Notes: generated from the letters alone by a model not told the origin. A DNA stretch of 64,000 nucleotides from Gracilibacillus salitolerans (GCF_009650095.1 NZ_CP045915.1:4092001-4156000); one strand, 5' to 3'. Positions 8,236-18,859 are shown, counted from the first letter of the stretch. Numbers and translations: made by a program.

Positions 8236-8354
8236 CTAGATGAAAACGACCAAAACATTTGCATCAGCAAAATCCGTTAAGCTGTAGTCTTACCATCTGT
8301 TGTAGGAAGTGTAAAATCCAGTGCCTTCTGACCTAACTCCAATGTAAAGGCCAT
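8236..8354 (-). pseudogene. 5' remnant of thioredoxin-family gene
   Basis: The minus strand from ATG 8354 reads [20 protein letters not shown] and then hits a frameshift and stop. The nucleotide sequence is closely similar to the first 40 codons of the intact gene at 24389-24970 ([20 protein letters not shown]). Similarity extends upstream into the leader region to about 8440. The rest of the gene, including the TCNHC active site, is missing. It lies next to the 3' end of the giant glycosidase gene and matches the other broken duplicate (MATE) at 74-470. Confidence 0.88.
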
Positions 8355-8522
8355 AAAAACTCCTTCCTTAGTCCAATATAAAATGGAAACGATATCAAAA
8401 AGGAGATAGATTCAAAGATAATGCTCAATGAGGAGTAATCCATATAATATTTCCCTAACGAACATTTATAGTTAGATATAATTAATTCGATTTCTTATTA
8501 ATTCTTATAAAATAATAAGTAA

Positions 8523-8562
8523 AAGAAAGGATAGAGGAGTAAATATCCCCTACCCTTTCCTA
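8523..8562 (-). terminator. terminator of glycosidase operon
   Basis: On the minus strand the stem GGAAAGGGTAGGGGA pairs with CTCCTCTATCCTTTC (with G-U pairs) around a short loop and is followed by TTTT. It starts 5 bases after the stop codon of the giant gene. Confidence 0.8.
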
Positions 8563-8566
8563 ATTA

Positions 8567-11500
8567 TTATGATTTAATTTTTCTTCTATGCATAAACAGT
8601 AAAATAGAAGCTATTGCAACTAGGATTACGCCTGCCAACATGTAATTGAATATAGATGTTGCTGTTCCAGGCAATTTATCTTTACTTGGAACAGGAGACT
8701 GATTGTCACTTGATAAACTGTCACTATCTTTAGATCCTAAATCTGTGTCCGGTCCACCTGAATCTGTTTTTGATTGTGCAAAAACTCCATATATGGAGAA
8801 GTGCGGAACAGACAACGTAATTAAACCATTTTCCGCTTCACCACCTCGTGCTTCCCATTCACCTTTCTCTTCATTAAAATAATAGATACTTACCATATTC
8901 TCGCTATATTTCTCCTCATCAAATCCTAATGTTAAGTTGAAAGGTTCTTCTGAACTTTTATTTTCAGGATATTCAAAGTGTACATCCAGAACATCACCCG
9001 CAATCTCATAACCCGAATGCTGGATGTCTTCTGTTTCCAACCTGTTTATCGTTACTGTCGTTCCTGTTGGAAGATCATCAGGCAATGTAATGGTTGCGTT
9101 TGTACCTTCCACCTCAATCGTAGTTCCGGCAAATACCGGTGTTTCTTCTCCAATCTTGATGGATGGAGCATAAACCATAACTGCGATTTCCTTGTTAAAG
9201 CCAGCATAGGAAACATTTAAGCTTGTAACACCTGCTTGTTTCGCAGATATTTTTCCTTGCTTGTTCACAGTCGCGATATTTGTGTCTTCTATATTGAACT
9301 CGGCATCTTTCGTAATGTCTTGAGATGTTCCGTCACTTAGTTGAGCAGCGACTTTTACTGTTGCTTTCTCTTTTGTGGAAAGGACGATATCCTGGTAATT
9401 AAGTTCAATATCGACGACAACAGGTTCTTCAGGGAGATGAATAGATTCCTTGAAAGTTGTTATAGCCTGTTGTAGCTTAGATACTGCTTGATCAACTCTA
9501 CTTTGGGTGTTGGATTCCAACGCTTCTTTCGCCTGGTCAACTGCCTGAATCAGCTTTTCACTTGCAGATTCTGGATACTGTCCTGGCTCTGATCCAACTT
9601 CTGCATTTTCCAACAAGCCCTCCGCTTTTTCTATCTCTGCAGATAATTCGCTTGTATCTACAGGTGGATAATTCACTTCAATCATTAACGTATTGGAGGT
9701 CACTTCTGCTCCATCCAGTGTAACCACAGCCGTTACTTCAATGGCATTCAACTCGTCTGTATCTTCGGATAACATAAGCTTGTTGTCATCAAATGCTACA
9801 AAATCATTGTTATTGCTGGAAAATTCGATCGTTGCATTGCTAAGATCAACTTCTGATTCGTCACTCATCCAACCTTCCACCTGAAGCGTAGTGCTTTCTC
9901 CTGGCTCCAGATCTGACCTATCCGCAGATAATTCAATCGTTTCGAGAACAGGTTTAGCTGTTACTGTTATTTGTGCTACAACTTCGACATTTGTACCATT
10001 GATAGTACCTACCACTTCAAAGCTTCTAGGTTCCTCCAGCTGGGAAGGATCGATAGAATCCCAAGTCACTTCAAGCTGTTGTGTCGTTCCATCATTATAT
10101 GTTACCTCGATCGACGCTGGCAGTTCCGGCATAATTCCTGTTTCCGTTTCAATCAGTACTTCTTCTGTTTCTTCTATTACTGGATCTTCCCCGCCTGTTT
10201 CATAAATAGTACTTACTTCTTCCGCTGTCATGGCGTAGTTATAAATCCGAAAATCATCGAGCCCAGTCTGAATGAAACCATCATCAAATTGTGGATTCGT
10301 GTAGCCTAAATATTTTGGATCATCGGTTGCCGTAATACTTTCCAGTCCATCTTCTTCTGCAATGGTTACTTCCTGAGGTTCCCCATTCTTGTAGATCGAC
10401 GCTTCATTTGAATCTGAATCAAACGTTGCAACAACATGTGTCCATTCATTCAAAGGTAGAAATTCGTCAGCAGGCTCGTCTACATAGAAGCGGTTAAATC
10501 CATCTACCACCATAAATGATGAGTAGCCATCATCATAAGTTAAATACCAGCCATCTTGGTTCCATCCACCGTCGGGTTTCGCCCAGAATATATTATTTTT
10601 ACCCATTTCACCTGCACGCTTAATCCAGTATGAAACGGTAATATTGGATGGCTGCAGTTCCTGGCTATTACCAACATCTATAAAATTGTTTTCCCCGTTA
10701 AATTGAAGGGCACCACCTTGCACACCTTCGATCCAATATGGTTCCCCATTCAGATCACCGTTATTATCTTTAGAAGACGAATCAGCAATACTTGTGCCTT
10801 CGCCCTCATCAAATGTATACCATAATACCATTTCTTTCTGCAGTTCTGGTTCAGGTTCTATTACCGTAACGATAGCAATAGCTTGAATATCAGTACCATT
10901 GACCGTACCTTCCACTTCGAAACTTCCTGGCTCTTCGTATTCCGCTGGATCTACCGCATCCCATCCTACCTCAACTTGTTCTGTACTTTCATCATCGTAC
11001 ACACCAGTGACAGTATCCGGTAATTCTGGTTCCACACCAGCTTCAGTTGTTACTTCAACTGGCTCTGTTGAAACGATCTCGGGATCCTCTGGTTGTGGCT
11101 GTGGTTCTTCGTTTTCAGCTTTTTCCACTGTCACATGAAGTAACGCTTCTTTATCTGTCCCTTCTACCTCACCACTAACAGTGAATTCACCTTCTTCAGC
11201 GTACTGGGAAGGATCAATTTCTTCCCACGTTACTTCAACATTGACATTATCCATTGAACCGTCATTGTATTGGACTTCTACCGTTGATGGTAAAAATGGT
11301 TCCTGACCTGCTTTTGTGATAACATGCTGATCTGTAATCGTATTGATCGTGACACTTGATTCATCTCTTACATAAATTGTCGCTGAGATCATCTGAGAGG
11401 ACGAGACAAGTGATCCCCAAATAGTAAATTGCGTATCTGACTGTTCCAATTGCCCGTCATTTATATCATTCCACGTTACTTTCGTATCTTGACGAAGGCC

Positions 11501-14500
11501 ATCGAATACCTTCTGTACCGTTTCTGGTAAATTTGGTTGTTCACCAGTCTGAACACGCACTTTTACATCTTCAGGATACAATCCGAGTACAGGTGGCTCA
11601 AATACTTTCCATTCAAGAATTCCAGTCCACTGGGCACCTCTAGTAATCGTCATGCGTAATCCTGTCGTTACAATGGGTTCAAACGTTGTCGTATTGTACT
11701 TATCTGGTTCTACACCCATACCATCAATGATATCAACATGTTCCCATTCGCCTTCTTCTGTCATATATTCCAGTGTATAAGATTCTGGCATCTGTATTCC
11801 ACCACCATCTGTCCACCAGTATACATCCGACTGATTAATGACGACAGGATCTTCCCAAGTGTACTGTACCCACTCCGTTTCAGAATCGTTGCCCCAGTTA
11901 CCATATGCACCTCCATTTTTATCTCCTGAATCTTCTGGATCAATGCCGTTATTGATCGCATCCAAGTCTTCCCAGGATGAAATAAAGGAAGTAGATGGTG
12001 TTGCATTCTGTGCAAGGTTCATGTTTTCCTGTACAATGTCGAATTCTATATCTTCGGAGGTCGAATACTCCCCATCATCCGCTGTTACCGTTAATACATA
12101 CCTACCTTCTTCACTGAAACTCGCAACTGTTCTGATAACGTTTTGATTGTCAAAAATAACTTCCCCTGGTCCGGATGTTTTTGACCAGGATATTTCTGGA
12201 AATGCTTTAGGTTGTCCATCATCCTCAACAGATGCAATGAACCGCTTTTTCATCGGCTGACTATAATCTTCATCAATGGACACACTTACTTCAGGCGCTT
12301 TATTTGGCTCAACCGGAACTTCTATACCTGTTTCAAAAACTTGAATTTCTTTTAAACCTACCGCATAACCAGGGTACGGTGTCATCGAAACTCTTACTTT
12401 TTCCGAAGTTATTGAATTAAACTGTACTTCATTAAAATTCGCCTGGAGAGGACTTTTCTTTTGATAAGGTACGGATACCCAGTCCTCACCATCCAGGTAC
12501 TGCACAGTGTAGTACATTGGTTCACGATAATTACCTAAATGTTTGTCATTGTAGAAATATAACTTTACGTTGTCAAAAGTAGTTGGCTCACCTAAGTCCA
12601 CTTCAAACCATTCCTGCTCATTATCCGAACCTTTTGTTCCCCAAATCGGATTTGGAGCCGCATAATGATTGCCACGAGTCGTTGGTAAGCCACTGACCGT
12701 GAAACCGTCTACGGCATTCTTTGCTTTCGTTACTTCCTCAGGCGCTGTACCTTCTGAGGTATAAGAAGCTTGTACAGGCTTTCCTTTTGCAAGGTTTTCT
12801 ACGTTAGAAGTTTCTACTGAAAGATCCACACCCGCTTTCTGGAACATATCTACCGCTCTTTCGTTGGAAGAAAGTGTTACCGAAGTCGCTTCCTTAAAAC
12901 CATCCAGTTTCACTTCACTGTGTAAAATGGAGGCTTCGCTTTCGTCGTCCAAAATCGTGACATCACCTGTTGCGGGATCATAACTTACATGAACCAGATC
13001 ATCAACCGTGAATACACGCTGTCCATCCAGATAAAGTGAATACCCTTCAGGAGAATTTTCATAGTGTTTGTCCCCATCTACTCGATCCCATACAATCGTT
13101 AGATCACTATCATGATAGCGTAAATTATTAACTGTGAAATAATCATACCCCATATCTATTGGCCATAGTTCTACCATATCATCTTCTCTCGGTTTCATAC
13201 CGGCAATATCTTCAATAATCGAGAAGTTATAAGCACCTAATATATTGTGATGGATCCAAGAACGGTATTCAATCTGTCCTGTTTCTTCATTATAACTGTT
13301 CCAGAACTCGTTATTATCTGGATATCGATTGTCTCCATCAATATACTGAGTCCAAGTCGACCATTCGATTAATTTGCGGTACATCGTTGGTGTAATGTAC
13401 TCAGACGGATACTCTCTGATCGCTGTTGCGAACAATCTTGCCTGTAATGTAGAGTTGATGTTGGAAAAATTGTTCGTTCCCCCAACACCCGCTTCAATTG
13501 CCTGCTGTTTATCATATTGGTTAGCGGTGAAAAACGGCATGATCGGAAATTGTTCTGCATCGGCATAAAAACGTAGTGCCTGCTTATAATCATCCGTGTT
13601 TGGTACTAATTCATGTGTGAAAGGTGAGAAGTTTTGCTGGTCTTTCCACGGTACCAGTTCGCCGGATTCAATATCCCGTTGTTTAAATACTTTCCCATTT
13701 TCCCCCTCAGAATCATCCCATAACACATCCAGCAACGACTGTTGAATATTCTCAGCCAATGCCGTCATTTCCTGCGCTTTATCTTCTTTACCTAAAATGG
13801 AATAGATCTCGGCAGCTGCCAAAGCACCGGAATAGTTAAATGCACTCTGATCAGTTCTGTCCTGATCACGATCTCTCCAATTTAATGCAACAGCATCAGC
13901 ATCATTACCAGTGAGCGAACCCCAGTCATATTGTACAAGATAGTTATTGTTCGGATCATATTTATCTAATTGTCCTTTTACATCCCCTTCTGCATAACGG
14001 GCAAGGTTTTCAAGTATTTTTTCATCTCCACCATGGACTTTGTAAGACTCCCACGCTTCATCTGCAATCCATTGCTCATATGTATTATTCCAATGAGCGG
14101 GGTCACCAGGATTGTCTTGAAACGCAGAATATTTAGAACTTTCTCCAGAAGAGACCCAATTTCCATATGAATAAATAGGATCTCTGAAATACTTCAGATC
14201 TTGCATATGCATCGGCTGTGTCAACTGAATCGCATTATTATAACCAAGAATTCCCTCAATCGATACCGGGAACTGAAAATCATTTCCTGGAATATTTGCA
14301 TCGACGTAATTATAACGGCTCATAAATGTTCGGTAATAGGACATTTTCTTCATATTTTGATCGGGTATATCAATGTAGGGGACATTTTCAGCCCACCATT
14401 GATTATATTCGTTCAATTGAGTTAAGTAAGCCGTCTCTGCATCATATTCAGCATAACGTTCATAGTCTGTGGTTGATTCAGGTATTTCCCTAGTCGTTAC

Positions 14501-15292
14501 ACCCATTTGAACTTTGACAGTGGTTGTTTCACCTGGTTCCAGATCAATTGCTTTTGATAACACTTCATCATTTACCGTAAAACCTTCTCCGCTTAAACGA
14601 GGATACATGGTTGTCAATTCATATCTAGCTTTTTGCACCCCTGTTAATTCGGTACCATGCTCATTGGCAGTCTTTGCAATTGAGGATGAAACGACAACAT
14701 CTGTATTGACAACGCTTTCAGAATTGTTAGTAATATCTAATATAGTGACCGCAACATTGTTGTACGTAATAAATTTTTTCTGTTGGATATTTAATATGTT
14801 ATTTTCATCGGTGTGGGAACTAATCCAATGACTTGGATACTGTGAACGCGAGGTGGATTCTTCTGATGTATTATAATCGTTTAGTTGAATGGTGTACATA
14901 TCTTGCTCATTTCCTGTTGGCATTTCACGGTATGCGTAACCACCGCCAAAGCCAAGCTCGCTTGGGTCGTGAACATACATATAAAGCGCCCTGCCTTTTG
15001 TAAATAGGTCAGCACCGCCTTCAGATCCGTTCCGCTCCAATATTCTGTCCATCCAAAACGAGTCACCACCCGCCTTATCGACTTTATATATATCTTCTAA
15101 CATGGAATGGGAAGGATCATATGTCACAGGTTCATTGGGAACTGGATTTTCATCTCCCTGATATTCCGGAGTTCCAGGATCTACTGCTTCAGGAATATCA
15201 TGCGTATAATCTGCAAAAACGGCGTTTGCATTACTGAGTAACAAAACCATGATTGCTATGACCGTCAAAATTTGCCTAAACTGTTTCTTCAT
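8567..15292 (-). CDS. giant wall-anchored multidomain glycosidase-like enzyme
   Basis: This is a 2241-residue surface protein. ATG 15292 follows AGAGGTG and begins a signal peptide (KKQFRQILTVIAIMVLLLSN). The N-terminal catalytic module (about 45-780) looks like an (alpha/alpha)6-barrel of the MGH1/GH63-like type, with WRDRDQDRTDQSAF near 475 and GTNNFSNINS further on. After it come an F5/8 type C domain (about 830-985), a PKD-like domain (about 1000-1090), a second F5/8-like region (about 1095-1235), three group 4 Ig-like domains (about 1240-1480), a LamG domain (about 1485-1700), a fourth Ig-like domain (about 1705-1790), more Ig-like and FIVAR-like helical parts, and a C-terminal LPGTA sortase motif (about 2206) with membrane helix and RRKIKS tail. 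It probably attacks a polysaccharide at the cell surface to feed the ABC importer encoded just upstream. The exact family and substrate are not determined. Confidence 0.85.
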   Translation of the reverse strand: MKKQFRQILTVIAIMVLLLSNANAVFADYTHDIPEAVDPGTPEYQGDENPVPNEPVTYDPSHSMLEDIYKVDKAGGDSFWMDRILERNGSEGGADLFTKGRALYMYVHDPSELGFGGGYAYREMPTGNEQDMYTIQLNDYNTSEESTSRSQYPSHWISSHTDENNILNIQQKKFITYNNVAVTILDITNNSESVVNTDVVVSSSIAKTANEHGTELTGVQKARYELTTMYPRLSGEGFTVNDEVLSKAIDLEPGETTTVKVQMGVTTREIPESTTDYERYAEYDAETAYLTQLNEYNQWWAENVPYIDIPDQNMKKMSYYRTFMSRYNYVDANIPGNDFQFPVSIEGILGYNNAIQLTQPMHMQDLKYFRDPIYSYGNWVSSGESSKYSAFQDNPGDPAHWNNTYEQWIADEAWESYKVHGGDEKILENLARYAEGDVKGQLDKYDPNNNYLVQYDWGSLTGNDADAVALNWRDRDQDRTDQSAFNYSGALAAAEIYSILGKEDKAQEMTALAENIQQSLLDVLWDDSEGENGKVFKQRDIESGELVPWKDQQNFSPFTHELVPNTDDYKQALRFYADAEQFPIMPFFTANQYDKQQAIEAGVGGTNNFSNINSTLQARLFATAIREYPSEYITPTMYRKLIEWSTWTQYIDGDNRYPDNNEFWNSYNEETGQIEYRSWIHHNILGAYNFSIIEDIAGMKPREDDMVELWPIDMGYDYFTVNNLRYHDSDLTIVWDRVDGDKHYENSPEGYSLYLDGQRVFTVDDLVHVSYDPATGDVTILDDESEASILHSEVKLDGFKEATSVTLSSNERAVDMFQKAGVDLSVETSNVENLAKGKPVQASYTSEGTAPEEVTKAKNAVDGFTVSGLPTTRGNHYAAPNPIWGTKGSDNEQEWFEVDLGEPTTFDNVKLYFYNDKHLGNYREPMYYTVQYLDGEDWVSVPYQKKSPLQANFNEVQFNSITSEKVRVSMTPYPGYAVGLKEIQVFETGIEVPVEPNKAPEVSVSIDEDYSQPMKKRFIASVEDDGQPKAFPEISWSKTSGPGEVIFDNQNVIRTVASFSEEGRYVLTVTADDGEYSTSEDIEFDIVQENMNLAQNATPSTSFISSWEDLDAINNGIDPEDSGDKNGGAYGNWGNDSETEWVQYTWEDPVVINQSDVYWWTDGGGIQMPESYTLEYMTEEGEWEHVDIIDGMGVEPDKYNTTTFEPIVTTGLRMTITRGAQWTGILEWKVFEPPVLGLYPEDVKVRVQTGEQPNLPETVQKVFDGLRQDTKVTWNDINDGQLEQSDTQFTIWGSLVSSSQMISATIYVRDESSVTINTITDQHVITKAGQEPFLPSTVEVQYNDGSMDNVNVEVTWEEIDPSQYAEEGEFTVSGEVEGTDKEALLHVTVEKAENEEPQPQPEDPEIVSTEPVEVTTEAGVEPELPDTVTGVYDDESTEQVEVGWDAVDPAEYEEPGSFEVEGTVNGTDIQAIAIVTVIEPEPELQKEMVLWYTFDEGEGTSIADSSSKDNNGDLNGEPYWIEGVQGGALQFNGENNFIDVGNSQELQPSNITVSYWIKRAGEMGKNNIFWAKPDGGWNQDGWYLTYDDGYSSFMVVDGFNRFYVDEPADEFLPLNEWTHVVATFDSDSNEASIYKNGEPQEVTIAEEDGLESITATDDPKYLGYTNPQFDDGFIQTGLDDFRIYNYAMTAEEVSTIYETGGEDPVIEETEEVLIETETGIMPELPASIEVTYNDGTTQQLEVTWDSIDPSQLEEPRSFEVVGTINGTNVEVVAQITVTAKPVLETIELSADRSDLEPGESTTLQVEGWMSDESEVDLSNATIEFSSNNNDFVAFDDNKLMLSEDTDELNAIEVTAVVTLDGAEVTSNTLMIEVNYPPVDTSELSAEIEKAEGLLENAEVGSEPGQYPESASEKLIQAVDQAKEALESNTQSRVDQAVSKLQQAITTFKESIHLPEEPVVVDIELNYQDIVLSTKEKATVKVAAQLSDGTSQDITKDAEFNIEDTNIATVNKQGKISAKQAGVTSLNVSYAGFNKEIAVMVYAPSIKIGEETPVFAGTTIEVEGTNATITLPDDLPTGTTVTINRLETEDIQHSGYEIAGDVLDVHFEYPENKSSEEPFNLTLGFDEEKYSENMVSIYYFNEEKGEWEARGGEAENGLITLSVPHFSIYGVFAQSKTDSGGPDTDLGSKDSDSLSSDNQSPVPSKDKLPGTATSIFNYMLAGVILVAIASILLFMHRRKIKS

Positions 15293-15397
15293 TGTTTCAC
15301 CTCTCATTTAATGGTATATAATTCAGACCCTGTTTTTGTCTATTCATCAGTAACATGAGGAAGACTAATCACCTCCTTTAAGAAAAATATTTACTTA

Positions 15398-16216
15398 CTA
15401 CTCTTTAATCGCACCTGCCGTTAAACCACTGATGATATACTTCTGTAAAGCAATCGAAATCAGAACAATTGGTATGGTTGCCGTCACAGCTGCTGCAGTC
15501 ATTTGTCCCCAGTTCAAGGAATGAACCCCTTGGAATTGTGAAATAGCCACTGGAACTGTTCTTGCATTGTCTGATGATGTGAAAATCAATGCGAATAAGA
15601 ATTCATTCCATGACAATGTAAAAGAAATAATTCCTACCGTTAAAATTCCTGGCAATGACAATGGTAAAACAATTCGAGTGATGACTTTAAATACACTACA
15701 ACCGTCCATGATCGCTACTTCTTCAATAGCTGAAGGAATCGTTCTAAAGAATCCGGTAAGGATCCAGACAACTAGTGGCGTAAAGTATGCGACATATGGA
15801 ATAATCAAAGCAAAGTAAGTATCTATTGCTCCGATACTTCTTAAAAAACTGAAAAGTGGACTTATAATAAATATCCCAGGAAAAATAGTAATAAACAGCA
15901 CCAGCATAAACAATGTGTTTTTAAATTTGAACTTTAAACGAGCAAAAGCATATGCAGCTGGGACTCCAATTGAGATACAAACCAATGCTGTTACACCGGA
16001 TACGATGATACTGTTAAAGATATTGGTTAAAAAGCCACTTTGGCTAATAACCGCTACGTAATTATCTAGAAAGAATGTCTCTGGCAAAATTTTGACATCA
16101 TAAATTTCTCCTTGCTGTTTCAGAGAGGTAAGTACTGTCCACAAATAGGGAATAACATTAATAAGAATAATCAGTACCAAGCCAATCCAAAATAACAAAC
16201 TTTTTTTCTTCTTCAT
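15398..16216 (-). CDS. sugar ABC transporter permease, MalG-type
   Basis: This is a 272-residue inner-membrane subunit of a CUT1 carbohydrate importer. It has about six hydrophobic helices and the cytoplasmic EAA loop (EEVAIMDGCSVFKVITRIVL) that docks the ATPase. The C-terminal ITAGAIKE-like end (SGLTAGAIKE) is typical of MalG proteins. It lies 24 bases downstream of its MalF-type partner and shares an operon with the binding protein and the giant glycosidase. No ATPase gene is present; CUT1 systems of Bacilli commonly use a shared MsmX ATPase encoded elsewhere. Confidence 0.93.
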   Translation of the reverse strand: MKKKKSLLFWIGLVLIILINVIPYLWTVLTSLKQQGEIYDVKILPETFFLDNYVAVISQSGFLTNIFNSIIVSGVTALVCISIGVPAAYAFARLKFKFKNTLFMLVLFITIFPGIFIISPLFSFLRSIGAIDTYFALIIPYVAYFTPLVVWILTGFFRTIPSAIEEVAIMDGCSVFKVITRIVLPLSLPGILTVGIISFTLSWNEFLFALIFTSSDNARTVPVAISQFQGVHSLNWGQMTAAAVTATIPIVLISIALQKYIISGLTAGAIKE

Positions 16217-16240
16217 GTTTTACTCCTCCGTTTTTTTCGT

Positions 16241-17116
16241 TTAGGCATCCATCTGTTTATTCATGCTCCGGCTATAGAAGTAGATCAATATACCAATCAC
16301 TGATACTCCGACAACTGCCATCGCACCACCTAAACCAAAATCGAGATATTGGAAGAACACCTTATAGTTGTAAAGTGTGAATATTTCCGTTGCTTCCCCA
16401 GGACCTCCACCAGTCATCACATAGATAATATCAATGACATTGATTGTTTGTAGAGTTGTAAAAATCAATCCCATGGCAATAAATGGACGTATTAACGGAA
16501 GTGTTATATGGTAATACTTCCTCCATGCACTAGCACCGTCAATATCCGACGATTCATATAATTCCTTTGATATCGTTTGCAAACCGGAGATGATAATTAA
16601 AGTTAACAGTGGAGTTGTCTTCCAAACGTTTGTTAGGATAACACTCATCATGGCATGATCAGAAGAAACTAACCAAGGAATACTTCTTTCGATTAACCCT
16701 AAACTTTTCAAAACATGATTGATGATCCCAAAGTCTGTTTCAAACATAAATTTCCATGCCTGAGCTGCAACAACTGGTGCAACAGCCCAAGGTAATAATA
16801 TGGTTGCACGAAACAATGATCTGCCTTTGAATGCTTGATTTGCCAGTTGAGCAGTAATTAAAGCCAGAATGAGCATTCCTAGGACGCTTCCAACAATATA
16901 TATCAAACTGGTAATCAATGATGATATAAACCTGTCATCCTGAAATAGTGCTACATAATTATCCAATCCAATAAATTTTGCTTTTTCTTCAACGTTTGTC
17001 AGACGATATGACTGGAAACTATATATGAATGTCGTTACCAAAGGAATGAATACCACTACAATAATCATCGTAAAAACAGGCACTAATAACAGGTAAGGTA
17101 AATATTTGTATCTCAA
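16241..17116 (-). CDS. sugar ABC transporter permease, MalF-type
   Basis: This is a 291-residue membrane protein with six predicted helices. The EAA loop reads YESSDIDGASAWRKYYHITLP. The N-terminal helix followed by FIYSFQSYRL and the motif GGPGEATEIFTLYNYKVFF are typical of MalF/UgpA-type subunits. It pairs with the MalG-type protein encoded next to it to form the channel of the importer fed by the lipoprotein encoded at 17174. Confidence 0.93.
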   Translation of the reverse strand: MRYKYLPYLLLVPVFTMIIVVVFIPLVTTFIYSFQSYRLTNVEEKAKFIGLDNYVALFQDDRFISSLITSLIYIVGSVLGMLILALITAQLANQAFKGRSLFRATILLPWAVAPVVAAQAWKFMFETDFGIINHVLKSLGLIERSIPWLVSSDHAMMSVILTNVWKTTPLLTLIIISGLQTISKELYESSDIDGASAWRKYYHITLPLIRPFIAMGLIFTTLQTINVIDIIYVMTGGGPGEATEIFTLYNYKVFFQYLDFGLGGAMAVVGVSVIGILIYFYSRSMNKQMDA

Positions 17117-17173
17117 TGTTAAAACTCCCTTACTAGCGATTGAGGTGGTGTTTACCTCAACCGCGCATCAATT

Positions 17174-18511
17174 TTATTCAAGATTTTCCAAATCCTCTGC
17201 TAATCCGTCCAATGCCTCTTGAGGACTTAAATCTCCTGACAAAGCTTGGTGTATATAGGACTGAGCAATATCAGACATTTTAGAATATTGCGGGTGACTT
17301 GGGCGTACAGATGCATCATCAAATGCTTTTGTATACTCATCTAAATAAGGTGCAGCCTCAATAACTTCTTCATCAGAATAAATATCAAGCTGCGTACCCG
17401 CATATCCACCGTTTATCAGCATTTCTTTTTGGTTTTCAACAGTCGTAAACCATTCGATAACCTCCCAAGCTTCATCCGGATGATTTGAACTGCTAGAAAT
17501 AGCGAAGTTCCATCCACCTACAGAGTTAGCTTTCTGTCCACCTTCAAACATAAAGTTGCTCGCAACCCATGTTTGGTCTTGTACAGCAGAATCATCTGAT
17601 TGATTGATAGAGTATACATATCCCCAGTTCGGATTAAACAATGCTTGTCCTTGTGTAAACGGAATTCTAGAATCTTCCGGTGTAGAATTACCAACTGCTG
17701 ATGGAGATACCACTTCATATTCATTCATCATATCGACCATAAATTGCAATGCTTCCACTGCCTCCGGGCTGTTAATGATTACATTGCCATCTTCGTCAAA
17801 GAAGTCACCATTTTTAGCATGTAGAAATTCAGTAAAGCTTACAATTAATTGTTCCGATCTTCCCCAGTGCATTGCAAACCCTTGAATTCCTTCTTCATCT
17901 TGAATGTGTTGAGCAATTTCTACTGCTTCTTCATATGTTTCTGGAACATCGTATCCATATTCCTCTAAAAGATCTGTACGATACCAAAGCGGATGAAGAT
18001 CATTAAACCAAGGTACAGCCCATGTTTGTTCATTATACTTTACAGAATCAACCTGACGGGCAATATAGTTAGATTGCATATCTTCCGTAAATAGATCATC
18101 AAGTGGAAGAAGCCATCCTGATTCTGCAAATTCCGCTGTCCATACAACATCCATGTTTACGATATCCAGATTGTCTGAACCTGCAGATAATTGAGTTACC
18201 GTTTGATCGTGCATTTGTGATGCATCGTTTGACATTGGTGTAAACTCAAGCTGAATATTATCATGTTCATCATTAAATCGTTGTCTTGCAGCTTCCATCT
18301 GTCCCTCAGGGTCATTCTCAAACACAGCCATGTGAACAGTTACAGCATCATCACTACCTTCACTTTCACCTGGTTCTTCTGACTCTCCACTATCTGTACC
18401 ACCTTCATTTTCCCCTGAAGAAGTGTCATCATTATTGCTACAGGCAACCATCACGAGAATAATTCCAACAAAAAATAAGAATACAAATAATTTTTTTAAC
18501 ATAGTGTTCAT
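17174..18511 (-). CDS. sugar-binding lipoprotein (ABC solute-binding protein, family 1)
   Basis: This is a 445-residue extracellular lipoprotein. It has a signal peptide with a lipobox ending in C24 (VMVACSNN) and an acidic, Ser/Gly-rich linker, followed by the two-lobe binding domain (for example GGWNFAISSSSNHPDEAWEV). AGGAGG lies 10 bases upstream of ATG 18511. It is the first gene of the transporter part of the LacI-controlled cluster, and two copies of the operator palindrome lie in its 350-base upstream region. The likely ligand is an oligosaccharide released by the giant glycosidase (inference from context). Confidence 0.93.
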   Translation of the reverse strand: MNTMLKKLFVFLFFVGIILVMVACSNNDDTSSGENEGGTDSGESEEPGESEGSDDAVTVHMAVFENDPEGQMEAARQRFNDEHDNIQLEFTPMSNDASQMHDQTVTQLSAGSDNLDIVNMDVVWTAEFAESGWLLPLDDLFTEDMQSNYIARQVDSVKYNEQTWAVPWFNDLHPLWYRTDLLEEYGYDVPETYEEAVEIAQHIQDEEGIQGFAMHWGRSEQLIVSFTEFLHAKNGDFFDEDGNVIINSPEAVEALQFMVDMMNEYEVVSPSAVGNSTPEDSRIPFTQGQALFNPNWGYVYSINQSDDSAVQDQTWVASNFMFEGGQKANSVGGWNFAISSSSNHPDEAWEVIEWFTTVENQKEMLINGGYAGTQLDIYSDEEVIEAAPYLDEYTKAFDDASVRPSHPQYSKMSDIAQSYIHQALSGDLSPQEALDGLAEDLENLE

Positions 18512-18628
18512 TGATCATTGACCTCCTATTTTTAATTAATTTAGAGAATTACTATTTCCACTTCCTACATTTGCGAACAAAATCACCCCCTCTATAAAAT
18601 CCGTTTTCATTATTAACATAACCTTTTT

Positions 18629-18645
18629 CGTTAAACGTTTAATCA
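18629..18645. promoter_or_regulatory. LacI-type operator, copy 1
   Basis: CGTTAAACGTTTAATCA belongs to the palindrome TTGATWAAACGTTTAATCAA that recurs at 18741, 21260 and 22358. It sits about 120 bases upstream of the binding-protein gene. Confidence 0.65.
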
Positions 18646-18740
18646 ACATCTTTGATTAAGTAAGTAGTATTATTAATGTTTTCACATTTTAGTATTTTTT
18701 AGAGCACTCTTATTGTAATTTAAAAGATATTAAATCACCT

Positions 18741-18760
18741 TTGATAAAACGTTTAATCAA
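18741..18760. promoter_or_regulatory. LacI-type operator, copy 2
   Basis: TTGATAAAACGTTTAATCAA is identical over 20 bases to the site in front of the LacI gene at 22358. It lies in the intergenic region between the 793-residue protein gene and the binding-protein gene, where a repressor would block a promoter for the importer. Confidence 0.75.
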
Positions 18761-18859
18761 ATTTAGACTATCACAGGTTTTTAAAGGCGTCAAGCATTTT
18801 TGAAAACGTCTACATTACTGAAAAGAAGAAGACATTACTCTCCTTCCATCACCAAAAGA

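Noticed and set aside
8978..14831. Several 60-110 codon frames antisense to the giant glycosidase gene
   Set aside because: They are low-complexity Ser/Thr/Val-rich mirrors of the acidic coding strand, lack ribosome sites and have no recognisable motifs.
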